Below, one piece after another: positions 16,876 through 24,503 of a stretch of DNA of 37,137 bases. Below the pieces are notes generated by a model, which worked only from the letters and a program-made list of their open reading frames with translations, did no database searches and was not told the origin of the DNA. Made by a program: the position numbers and the translations under genes. Each line of letters starts with the position of its first letter. Position 1 is the stretch's first letter. The DNA lies in the NCBI GenBank assembly GCA_049694275.1, contig JBAVQS010000308.1:1-37137 (forward strand). Direction: 5' to 3'. This DNA comes from JBAVQS01 sp049694275 (GTDB lineage: Bacteria > Chloroflexota > Anaerolineae > UBA4142 > SHND01).

Positions 16876-18807
16876 ATGAAATGCTGGAATTGCGGTTTTG
16901 AGAATGCGCAGGGCGCCAAGTTTTGCAACAATTGCGGTTCGCCACAAGAGCGGGTCTGTTCCAACTGCCAGACCAAAAACCCGGCAGGGGCCAGATTCTG
17001 CAATAATTGCGGAGCGAACCTCCAGGCCGCGATGTCCCCTGCGCCGGCGCCGGCTGCCCGCCCCGCGCCCGCGGCGCCCACACCTCAGAATTTGATCGAA
17101 AAATATATGCCCAAAGAGATCGCGACCAAGCTTGAGGCGGCGCGCGTGAGCCGGAGCGTGGAAGGGGAACGCCGTATCGTGACCATCCTCTTTTGCGATG
17201 TCAAGGGCTCAACGGCCATGGCTGAAAAGCTCGACCCCGAAGAGTGGGCGGATATCATGAACCGCGCCTTTCAGTATCTGATCGAGCCGGTCTATCACTA
17301 TGAAGGGACTGTCGCCCGGCTTATGGGGGATGCGATCCTGGCCTTTTTCGGCGCGCCGATCGCGCACGAAGATGATCCGTATCGCGCCGTGCTTGCCTCG
17401 CTCGACATTCTCAAAGGGATTAGCGAATACCGCGAGCAGGTCCAGCGCGAAAAGGGCCTCGATTTCAGCGTGCGCGTCGGCTTGAACACCGGGCTGGTCG
17501 TGGTGGGTAACATCGGTAGCGATCTCAAGTACGAATATACCGCGATGGGGGATGCCATTAACCTGGCGTCCCGCCTCCAGTCGGCCGCCGACCCCAACTC
17601 GATTCTCATCTCCGATAACACCCGGCGACTGGTAGCTCCCCTCTTTGAATTCGAGGACAAGGGCAAGCTCGAAGTCAAGGGCAAGAGCGAACCGGTCCAG
17701 GTGTATCGGGTGATCGAAGCGAAAAAGGGCGCGATCAAGACGCGCGGCATTGCCGGCCTGGCCTCGCCGATGGTTGGCCGCCGCCGCGAGTTTTCGACGT
17801 TGATGCAGATTACCGACGATTTGCGGCACGGGCATGGTTCGGTCGTTGCTATTGTCGGCGAAGCGGGCCTCGGCAAATCGCGGCTCATGGCTGAATGGCG
17901 CAAGGCGGTCGAGTTGCAGGGGGGCGAGCCCAATATCCGGTGGGTGGAAGGGCGTTGCCTCTCTTATGGAGCGTCGATGGCGCATCACCTGAGCACCGAC
18001 ATTTTGCGCGGGCTCATCGGCGCGCCGGCAGGGTCGTCGGAAGAAGAGACTCGCACGGCGCTTTACAAGACCGTGGAGCAGGCGCTAGGAAATGATCTCA
18101 AAGAGGTCTACCCCTACCTCGGACATCTGCTCGGCATTCATCTCGATGACGAGATGGCGGCGCGGGTCAAGTACCTCGACGGGCCGGTGTTGCAGGGCAA
18201 ATATATCGCCGCGACCAGGCGGCTCTTGCAAGCGCTGGCCCGATCCGAGCCGACCATTATCGTATCTGAGGATATTCACTGGGCCGATCCCTCTTCCGTC
18301 GAGTTGGGCCTGCAGGTTCTGCCGGTGGTCGCCGAATCTCCGCTCGTCTTTGTCTTTGTCACGCGCCAGGATAAAGAGACGCCGGGATGGAAGCTCGTCA
18401 GCCAATCGCATGAGATTGCCGGCGCGGGCGCGCTAGAGCTCTACCTTGCGCCCCTGTCAGATACGGATAGCAAGCAACTGGTCAGTAATCTCCTGGAGGT
18501 CGAATCCCTCCCGGAGAATGTCCGGCAACTGATTCTGTCCAAAGCGGAGGGAAATCCCTTCTTTGTCGAAGAGGTTATCCGCATGTTGATTGACCGGGGC
18601 GGCCTCAAACGGCAAGATGGCGCATGGGCAGTGACCCGCGAGATTCAAAATATCGAAATTCCCGATACCCTTCAAGGTGTCTTGACTGCGCGCATTGATC
18701 GGCTGCCCGACGATGCCAAGCGCACCTTGCAAATCGCCGCCGTCATCGGTCGCAAGTTTCCGGTCAAGATTCTGGCCGCCGTTCTCGAACAGGAAGGGCT
18801 CGCCTAG
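16876..18807 (+). CDS. Class III cyclase - STAND/AAA ATPase 'head', truncated by a repeat element
   Basis: A paralogue of the preceding gene, 643 residues, lacking the TPR half. It has a double zinc ribbon (CWNCG, CNNCG, CSNC, CNNCG, residues 1-50), a Pro/Ala linker (about 52-75), a cyclase domain (about 95-270) with FCDVKGST, MGDAILAFFG and GDAINLASRLQ, and an ATPase domain with GEAGLGKSRL and TIIVSEDIHWADP. It stops (TAG 18805-18807) after AAVIGRKFPVKILAAVLEQ, exactly where the paralogue continues into its winged-helix/TPR region. The stop lies at the left end of a palindromic repeat, and the missing half is encoded from 18983 in another frame. The start has GGGGGTAG eight bases upstream. 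All catalytic residues are present, so the head may still be active; it could be a functional split gene or a pseudogene half. Confidence 0.8.
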   Translation: MKCWNCGFENAQGAKFCNNCGSPQERVCSNCQTKNPAGARFCNNCGANLQAAMSPAPAPAARPAPAAPTPQNLIEKYMPKEIATKLEAARVSRSVEGERRIVTILFCDVKGSTAMAEKLDPEEWADIMNRAFQYLIEPVYHYEGTVARLMGDAILAFFGAPIAHEDDPYRAVLASLDILKGISEYREQVQREKGLDFSVRVGLNTGLVVVGNIGSDLKYEYTAMGDAINLASRLQSAADPNSILISDNTRRLVAPLFEFEDKGKLEVKGKSEPVQVYRVIEAKKGAIKTRGIAGLASPMVGRRREFSTLMQITDDLRHGHGSVVAIVGEAGLGKSRLMAEWRKAVELQGGEPNIRWVEGRCLSYGASMAHHLSTDILRGLIGAPAGSSEEETRTALYKTVEQALGNDLKEVYPYLGHLLGIHLDDEMAARVKYLDGPVLQGKYIAATRRLLQALARSEPTIIVSEDIHWADPSSVELGLQVLPVVAESPLVFVFVTRQDKETPGWKLVSQSHEIAGAGALELYLAPLSDTDSKQLVSNLLEVESLPENVRQLILSKAEGNPFFVEEVIRMLIDRGGLKRQDGAWAVTREIQNIEIPDTLQGVLTARIDRLPDDAKRTLQIAAVIGRKFPVKILAAVLEQEGLA

Positions 18808-18930
18808 AGCGAATTCCAATTCCATTTACGGCCTCGTTGTAGGGGCTGTGCCTCGTGCCTGCCCCGTCCAGTGCGGGCAACCACGAGGGATTGCCCCTAC
18901 GCACCCGTCAACCGATATGGAATTCGCCTA
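18805..18930 (+). repeat. Palindromic MITE-like repeat element splitting a cyclase gene
   Basis: An imperfect palindrome of about 126 bp. The outer arms are GCGAATTCCA (18809-18818) and TGGAATTCGC (18918-18927), perfectly complementary over 10 bp. The inner arms are GTAGGGGC (18839-18846) with GCCCCTAC (18893-18900), CCTCGTG (18851-18857) with CACGAGG (18882-18888), and GCCC with GGGC around the centre. TA (or CGCCTA) is found on both flanks, possibly a target duplication. It carries no gene. From memory, GTAGGGGC palindromes of this kind are common dispersed repeats in Chloroflexota and cyanobacteria; a genome search would be needed to confirm copies. Confidence 0.75.
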
Positions 18931-18938
18931 ACTCCGTC

Positions 18939-18955
18939 AAGACATGGGGTGTCTT
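18939..18955. repeat. Small hairpin next to the palindromic element
   Basis: AAGACA (18939-18944), TGGGG loop, TGTCTT (18950-18955), followed by GGGGGTCCTGAAGGTTTTATT. It lies between the palindromic element and the first codons of the TPR tail. The whole stretch 18805-18982 (178 bp) is absent from the homologous position in the paralogue at 13171-16845. Its deletion would restore one reading frame, so this hairpin may be part of a composite insertion. Confidence 0.45.
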
Positions 18956-18982
18956 GGGGGTCCTGAAGGTTTTATTATTCCT

Positions 18983-20755
18983 ATGACAGTTGAGAATCAG
19001 CTCGTTCAGCTCGAGAACGCACAACTGGTGCGCCGGCTCCAGGAACAGGACCTGGCCTATATATTCAAGCACGCACTGACGCAGGAGACGAGCTATCAAT
19101 CGCTGCTGGTGAAAAAGCGCCGGGAGATTCACCGGCGCGTGGCGGAGGCGTACGAGCAGGTGTACGCCGGCTCGCTCGACGAATATGCCGCGCTCCTGGC
19201 GCAGCACTATGCGGAAGCGGGCGATGACGCCAAAACCCTCGAGTATGCCCGCCGGGCGGGCGATGTGTCGGCGCGCATCTATGCCAATACCGAGGCGGTC
19301 GCGCATTACACGCTCGCCATTGAGGTCGCGCGGCGCAATGCGCGCCCGGATGCTCAACTGCTGGCGCACCTCTACCTCAAGCGCGGTCGGTGTCTCGAAT
19401 TGCTTTCCGAGTTTAGCAAGGCGATGGAGAATTACAACGAGCTGGAGACCCTTGCACACATCGCGGGAGAGGCGGCTTGCGAGCTCACCGCTTTGATGGC
19501 GCTCGCGACTGTTCGCTCCATACCTAGCGCGGCGCGTGATCCGGTTGAGGCGCGGGCCATTTGTAACCGGGCGCTGGACCTTGCGCACGCGCTGGGCGAC
19601 CGCAGGGCCGAGGCCAAGATTCTGTGGAATCTCTTGCTCTGCAACATCTACAGCGGCGGAGACCCCCATGAGGCGGTCGCGTATGGTGAGCAGTCGCTCG
19701 CCATTGCGCGCGAGCTGCACCTGCGCGAGCAGGAGGCCTTTGCGCTCCACGACCTCTATATTGCCTATCTCTATCTGGGAGAATTGGAGCGGGCCTGGGC
19801 GGTACGAGTTGAGGCCTCCCAGATCTGGCGTGAGCTCAACAACCAGCCGATGCTGGCCGAAAGTCTCTCCGGCCTGGGTTTAACCCACGTCATGCGAGGT
19901 GAGTTTGCGCAGGCGTTTCTTCCGCTGGAAGAGGCGCGCACGATCGGGCGCGCCATTGGCAACCTGGGGGCGCAGGCATTCAGCAGTTACGTTGCCAGCT
20001 TCGCCTGTCTCGAACAAGGTGAGACAGCACGCGCATTCGAATATCTCAAACAGTGCCTTCCGGTTGTCGCGCATGGCGCGCTCGAAGGCCCCGGGCTCGA
20101 CGTCCAGGCGCAATGGGGCTGGATTCAGGCCAGCCTGGGAGATTTCGACGGGGGACGTACGTTGATCGGGCGCAGCCTGACCCGGGCCTGGCAATTGATC
20201 CCGCTTCAGCGCGCCTGGATCTATGCCCTGTTAGCGCGCATCGAGCTCTTGGCTGGCAATCTGGAAGCCGCGGAAGAGGCGTTCCGCGAGGGCGGGGTTG
20301 TTCCCTCGATGGATAACTTTACGCGGATGTTCCCCATTGGCGCGCCAGCCATGTATATGGCGGCTGCCGAGCTCGACCTGGCTCGCCGCGACTGTGGCGG
20401 CGCCCTCCACGTGTTGGACGAATTGGTGGCCCATCTCAATACCAGCGGAATGCGGGTGGCTGTGCCCGCGGCCCTTTATGTCAGAGGCCAGGCGCTGCTC
20501 ATGCAGGACGAGCGCGAGGCGGCCATCACATGCTGGCGCCAGGCGAGAATAGACGCGCGGGACATGGGGGCGCGCACGATCCTCTTACCCATCCTGTCCG
20601 CGCTCAGCCGGGCCGAACGCGAGCGCGGCAATCCAACCGAGGCGGAGTCGCTCTCGAACGAGGCGCGGGAAATAGTTCGCGCAATGTCCGCGCAAGCGCC
20701 CGATGACTTGCGCCAGTCCTTTCTCAATTCACCCCAGGTTGCCGGCCTCGTCTAA
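18983..20755 (+). CDS. TPR tail protein a (detached C-terminal half of the split cyclase)
   Basis: About 590 residues. It begins VENQLVQLENAQLVRR, then YIFKHALTQETSYQSLL and REIHRRVAEAYE, which aligns with LFKHALTQETAYASVL in the complete cyclase protein. The rest is helical TPR-like repeats (A..YY..A......G..). It therefore encodes the half missing from 16876-18807, in a frame shifted by one base. The start at 18983 is preferred over the ATG at 18944, because the 13 extra residues (MGCLGGPEGFIIP) are encoded by the hairpin sequence and have no counterpart in paralogues. No ribosome-binding site is visible for either. It may act as a separate partner of the head or be a remnant. Confidence 0.75.
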   Translation: MTVENQLVQLENAQLVRRLQEQDLAYIFKHALTQETSYQSLLVKKRREIHRRVAEAYEQVYAGSLDEYAALLAQHYAEAGDDAKTLEYARRAGDVSARIYANTEAVAHYTLAIEVARRNARPDAQLLAHLYLKRGRCLELLSEFSKAMENYNELETLAHIAGEAACELTALMALATVRSIPSAARDPVEARAICNRALDLAHALGDRRAEAKILWNLLLCNIYSGGDPHEAVAYGEQSLAIARELHLREQEAFALHDLYIAYLYLGELERAWAVRVEASQIWRELNNQPMLAESLSGLGLTHVMRGEFAQAFLPLEEARTIGRAIGNLGAQAFSSYVASFACLEQGETARAFEYLKQCLPVVAHGALEGPGLDVQAQWGWIQASLGDFDGGRTLIGRSLTRAWQLIPLQRAWIYALLARIELLAGNLEAAEEAFREGGVVPSMDNFTRMFPIGAPAMYMAAAELDLARRDCGGALHVLDELVAHLNTSGMRVAVPAALYVRGQALLMQDEREAAITCWRQARIDARDMGARTILLPILSALSRAERERGNPTEAESLSNEAREIVRAMSAQAPDDLRQSFLNSPQVAGLV

Positions 20756-20760
20756 TCCCG

Positions 20761-22551
20761 ATGGACCTCGATTCACAGCTTGCCCAATTGGTGAATGCGC
20801 AATTGCTCCGGCCGTTAGCCGGGCTCGAGTCCGCCTATCAGTTCAAGCATGCGCTGACGCAGGAGACGAGCTATCAATCGCTGCTGATGAAAAAGCGCCG
20901 GGAGATTCACCGGCGTGTGGCGGAGGCGTACGAGCAGGTGTATGCCGGCTCGCTGGACGAATACGCCGCGCTCCTGGCGCAGCACTATGCCGAAGCGGGC
21001 GAGGACGCCAAAACCCTCAAGTATGCGCGCCAGGCTGGGGATGCCGCCGCGCGCATCCATGCCAATACCGAGGCGGTCGCGCATTACTCGCTTGCCATCG
21101 ACATCGCGCGGCGGGCCCCGCGCGTCGATTGCGCCCTCCTGACCGAGCTCTATCTCGAGCGCGGGCGCTCCCTGGAGCTGCTCAGCCGGCTTGATCGCGC
21201 CCTGGAGAACTATGACGAGATGGAGCGCGTCGCACGCGAGCACCAGGACCGCGAATTCGAGTTATCTGCCCTCATCGCGCGCGCGACGGTCCGTTCCATC
21301 CCCGGCGCTGTGTGGAATGTGCAAGAGGCGGACCTTCTTTCCGCCCAGGCGCTGCAACTGGCGCGCGAGCTGGGTAACCGGCAGGCCGAGAGCAAGATTC
21401 TCTGGGGTCAGCTCATGCGGAATGTTTACAGCGGCGGCGATACGCACGAGGCGCTGGCGCTCGGCCAGGAGTCGTTGCGCATTGCGCGCGAGTTCAACCT
21501 CCGTGAACAAGAGGCCTTTACCCTCCATGACCTCTTGGTCGCCTATTCCTATGTTGGGGACCTGGCGAGCTCACGTCGGGTCGGACAGGAGGCGGAAGCG
21601 CTCTGGCGCGAGATGGACAACAAGCCGCTGTGGGCGGACAGTCTGATCCGGCTGGCGGTGCTGGACGCGATGACCGGCGAGCTGGAACAGGCTGAGGCGC
21701 AAGCCACCAGAGGAAACGAGATTTGTATCTCAATCGGCAATCTCGGCGGTCAAGGTTTCAGTGGCTATATCCGCTGCCTGGTACAGATGGAGCGGGGCAA
21801 TCCGGCGGGGGCCCTGGCATCGCTCCAACCGACATTGGAGATGGTTGAGATGCACACCCTGGAGGGAGCGGGTATCGATGCCTGCGGGGAACAGGCCTGG
21901 ATTTGTGCGCTGCTTGGAGATACGGACCGCGCCCGGCAGTTAGTGACTGCCCGGTTCTCCAGGCTGCAGGGAGGTATGGAGCTCCAGCCGGTCTGGCTCT
22001 ATGCGCTCCTGGCTCGCATCGAACTCCTGGCGGGAAACGTCGCAGCAGCGGATACGGCCCTCCGGTCGGGCCATGTTGCGCCGACCATCGAGGATTATCA
22101 ACGGACATTCCCGCTGGGCGCGTCAGTTCTCTTTTTGGCCGCGGCCGAGGTGGCGTTGAGCCTAAAGAATCCCGCCCAGGCGATCCAGATCCTCGACGCG
22201 TTTCTTGAATATGCGCAATCGGTCGGGATCCGCTGGTCGGTACCCGAGGCGTTATGTCTCAAAGGTGAGGCCTTGTACGCGGAGGGACAGGTGGACGCGG
22301 CGCTGGCGGTCTGGCGTTCGGCCGCCGAGCAGGCGCAGGCGATGGCCGCGCACGCCAACCTCTGGCCAATTCTGGTCGCGCTCTACAAAGCGGAGCGTGA
22401 CCGCGGAAATGCGATTCAGGCAGACTCTTTGTTGAATCAAGCGCTGCTCATTGTCCGTTCGATTGCGGACCGTACTCCGGAGGAATTGCGCCGTTCGTTC
22501 CTCGCGACGCCGCGCATCGCCGCGGTTTTCGCTCCTCTGGCCCATCTATGA
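20761..22551 (+). CDS. TPR tail protein b (tandem paralogue)
   Basis: A 596-residue protein beginning MDLDSQLAQLVNAQLLRP followed by YQFKHALTQETSYQSLL. It starts at the same homologous position as tail a and also lacks zinc ribbons, cyclase and ATPase. The first 260 bases of the shared region (20842 onward) differ from tail a (19064 onward) at only about 22 positions by eye, whereas the later TPR part is much more diverged. The stop of tail a is five bases upstream and there is no ribosome-binding site, so translation probably depends on coupling. The STAND-associated TPR region normally senses a partner or ligand; which one is not known. Confidence 0.75.
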   Translation: MDLDSQLAQLVNAQLLRPLAGLESAYQFKHALTQETSYQSLLMKKRREIHRRVAEAYEQVYAGSLDEYAALLAQHYAEAGEDAKTLKYARQAGDAAARIHANTEAVAHYSLAIDIARRAPRVDCALLTELYLERGRSLELLSRLDRALENYDEMERVAREHQDREFELSALIARATVRSIPGAVWNVQEADLLSAQALQLARELGNRQAESKILWGQLMRNVYSGGDTHEALALGQESLRIAREFNLREQEAFTLHDLLVAYSYVGDLASSRRVGQEAEALWREMDNKPLWADSLIRLAVLDAMTGELEQAEAQATRGNEICISIGNLGGQGFSGYIRCLVQMERGNPAGALASLQPTLEMVEMHTLEGAGIDACGEQAWICALLGDTDRARQLVTARFSRLQGGMELQPVWLYALLARIELLAGNVAAADTALRSGHVAPTIEDYQRTFPLGASVLFLAAAEVALSLKNPAQAIQILDAFLEYAQSVGIRWSVPEALCLKGEALYAEGQVDAALAVWRSAAEQAQAMAAHANLWPILVALYKAERDRGNAIQADSLLNQALLIVRSIADRTPEELRRSFLATPRIAAVFAPLAHL

Positions 22552-22585
22552 GCGCGCGGGTATCGATTCTCGATTTTTATTTCAA

Positions 22586-24349
22586 ATGGACCTTGATCTG
22601 CTCGCCGAATTAGAGCGTGCCCAACTGATACGCCGCGTCGCCTCGGATGAACCGGCCTATTCGTTCAAGCACGCGTTGACGCAAGAGGCTGCCTATCAAT
22701 CCCTCCTGCACAAGAAGCGCGCCGAGATTCACCGGCGCGTCGCTGAAGCGTACGAGCGTATTTATCCTGACCACCTGGACGACTATGCCGCCTTGTTGGT
22801 GCGTCACTATGGAGAGGCCGGGAATGATGCCAAGACCATCGAGTATGCCCGGCGTGCAGGCGATGCGGCTGCACGAGTCCATGCCCATGCGGAGGCCCTC
22901 GGGTTTTATGTCCGAGCCATTGAGGTCGTGAGGCGCGCCGGAGAACCGGCGAAAGGGTTTTTGAGCGACCTTTTCATTCGACGCGGCCGCATTCTGGAAC
23001 TGAGCAGCCAATATACCGCAGCCCGTGAGAGCTATCAGGAAATGGAAACGATCGCCCGCGAGCGCGGCGACCGGGCTATGGAGCTAGCGGCCTTGATGGC
23101 TCGCACGACGGTTCACTCCATCCCCACGCCCGAATACGATTTTGCGCGGGCCCAGGAATTGTCGGCGGGGTCCCTCCACCTTGCCCGCGAGCTGGGCGAC
23201 CGGCCTGCCGAGGCCAAGATCCTCTGGAATCGCATGCTCATGTACTCGCGTAACCGGATGGATGTCCGGACCGCGCTGGCGGCGGGCGAGGAATCCTTGA
23301 CGATTGCCCGGTCCTTGAACCTCCGTGCGCAGTTGGCTTTTAGCCTCAACGATATTTCCATCCTCTATCTCTTTGGCGGGCAACCGGAGCGCGGCGAAGA
23401 GACTCTACGTGAGGCGCGGGCCTTGTGGCGCGAGCTCGATAATCTGCCGATGCTGACCGATAATTTCGGTTATGCGGCGATGGGGCATCTGGCCCAGGGC
23501 AAATTCGAGCAGGCGATTGCCGAAGCGGAACAGGCACGGCAGCTCTCTATCCAGATTGGGAATCTCTGGGGCGAAGCCTTTAGCCGGATGTGGATCGGGC
23601 CGGCGTTTCTCGAGGTGGGGCGTCCCGACCGGGCTGTTACGGCCATGCAAGCAGCGATAGATCTGGCTGAACAGTCCGGTTTCATTGCGCCCATCAGCAT
23701 GGCGGCGTCAGATCTGGGCGCGTTATATGGAGATTTCGGCGCGATCGAACGAGGGCTCGAACGGGTCGAGCGCGCACTGAGTAAATCTCCGGTCGAGGCT
23801 AATATAACGGCCGCCTGGGTTCGGGGTCACATGGCGCATTTGTTAGTGCTGCAGGGCAATCTCGACCGCGCAGAAAGCATTCTGAAGACGGGATGGTATA
23901 GCGTGTCGCTGGACGACGCGAATTTGCGTCTGTGCGTGCCGCTGCGATTGAGCGAAGGGGAGCTGGCGCTTGCCCACCAAGATTACGCCCGCGCCCTGGA
24001 GGTATTTGATGCTTTGGCCGGCGCACTGGAGCGGTTGCAGTTGCGCCAAGCGCTGCCGATGGCGCTGCGTGGCAAAGGGTTGGCGTTGCAGGGGTTGGGG
24101 AGGCGGGAAGAAGCTCTGTCTGCCTTGGAGCTGGCGCGGACTGTAGCGGAATCGCTCCACGCCAAGTGGAGTTTGTGGCAAATCCTGGCGGTGCTGGTCG
24201 ACCTGGCTGTCGATCCAGATCAAGCCCGCGCACTGCGACGGGACGCCCTGACAATCATCGACGAGATTGGCAGCCACACGCCGGATGACTTGCGCGAGTC
24301 GTTTTTCAATCTGCCGGCAGTCAAGCAATTCAGAGATGGACAATCCTGA
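22586..24349 (+). CDS. TPR tail protein c (tandem paralogue)
   Basis: A 587-residue protein beginning MDLDLLAELERAQLIRR, then YSFKHALTQEAAYQSLL and AEIHRRVAEAYERIYP. It is the third detached copy of the C-terminal half of the cyclase-ATPase-TPR architecture and the most diverged of the three. The ATG at 22586 aligns with the starts of tails a and b. The same frame is open back to 22451, but that would overlap tail b by 101 bases and add an Arg-rich segment without homology. No Shine-Dalgarno is seen, and the gap to tail b is 34 bases. It is the last gene of the signalling operon; guaA downstream has its own promoter. Confidence 0.7.
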   Translation: MDLDLLAELERAQLIRRVASDEPAYSFKHALTQEAAYQSLLHKKRAEIHRRVAEAYERIYPDHLDDYAALLVRHYGEAGNDAKTIEYARRAGDAAARVHAHAEALGFYVRAIEVVRRAGEPAKGFLSDLFIRRGRILELSSQYTAARESYQEMETIARERGDRAMELAALMARTTVHSIPTPEYDFARAQELSAGSLHLARELGDRPAEAKILWNRMLMYSRNRMDVRTALAAGEESLTIARSLNLRAQLAFSLNDISILYLFGGQPERGEETLREARALWRELDNLPMLTDNFGYAAMGHLAQGKFEQAIAEAEQARQLSIQIGNLWGEAFSRMWIGPAFLEVGRPDRAVTAMQAAIDLAEQSGFIAPISMAASDLGALYGDFGAIERGLERVERALSKSPVEANITAAWVRGHMAHLLVLQGNLDRAESILKTGWYSVSLDDANLRLCVPLRLSEGELALAHQDYARALEVFDALAGALERLQLRQALPMALRGKGLALQGLGRREEALSALELARTVAESLHAKWSLWQILAVLVDLAVDPDQARALRRDALTIIDEIGSHTPDDLRESFFNLPAVKQFRDGQS

Positions 24350-24371
24350 TCCAGCGGCAGGGTTTCTGGCC

Positions 24372-24399
24372 TTGCCAAATGTGCGACCCGTGCTAGAAT
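24372..24399 (+). promoter_or_regulatory. Promoter for guaA
   Basis: TTGCCA (24372-24377), a 16-base spacer and TAGAAT (24394-24399) preceded by TGC, an extended -10. The 12-mer GTGCTAGAATTT (24391-24402) is identical to that at 9984-9995 upstream of the signalling operon. Initiation near 24406 leaves a leader of about 95 bases that contains a short ORF. Confidence 0.6.
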
Positions 24400-24446
24400 T
24401 TGTGTTTGAATAAGAGTAAGGGTGTCTGATTGAAAAGGAACATGAC

Positions 24447-24503
24447 ATGGCGTTGCGGCACAACAAGCGCTACGGCGCGATCGAACGGGTTTTAGCAAAA
24501 TGA
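24447..24503 (+). CDS. Possible 18-codon leader ORF coupled to guaA
   Basis: An ATG at 24447 with AAGGAA (24435-24440) six bases upstream, the best ribosome-binding site in the region, opens MALRHNKRYGAIERVLAK. Its TGA (24501-24503) overlaps the guaA ATG (24500-24502) as ATGA. guaA itself has only GTTTTAGCAAA upstream of its start. The arrangement suggests guaA is translated by reinitiation after this ORF. No homologue is known to me, and a second overlapping ATG at 24442 exists, so whether the peptide matters is open. Confidence 0.4.
   Translation: MALRHNKRYGAIERVLAK

Noticed and set aside
18944..18982. Upstream ATG that would lengthen TPR tail a by 13 residues
   Set aside because: The ATG lies within the small hairpin, the residues have no counterpart in tails b and c or in the complete cyclase, and no ribosome-binding site precedes it.
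22451..22585. In-frame extension of TPR tail c into tail b
   Set aside because: It overlaps the end of tail b by 101 bases and encodes an Arg-rich stretch typical of an off-frame reading; the ATG at 22586 matches the starts of the paralogues.
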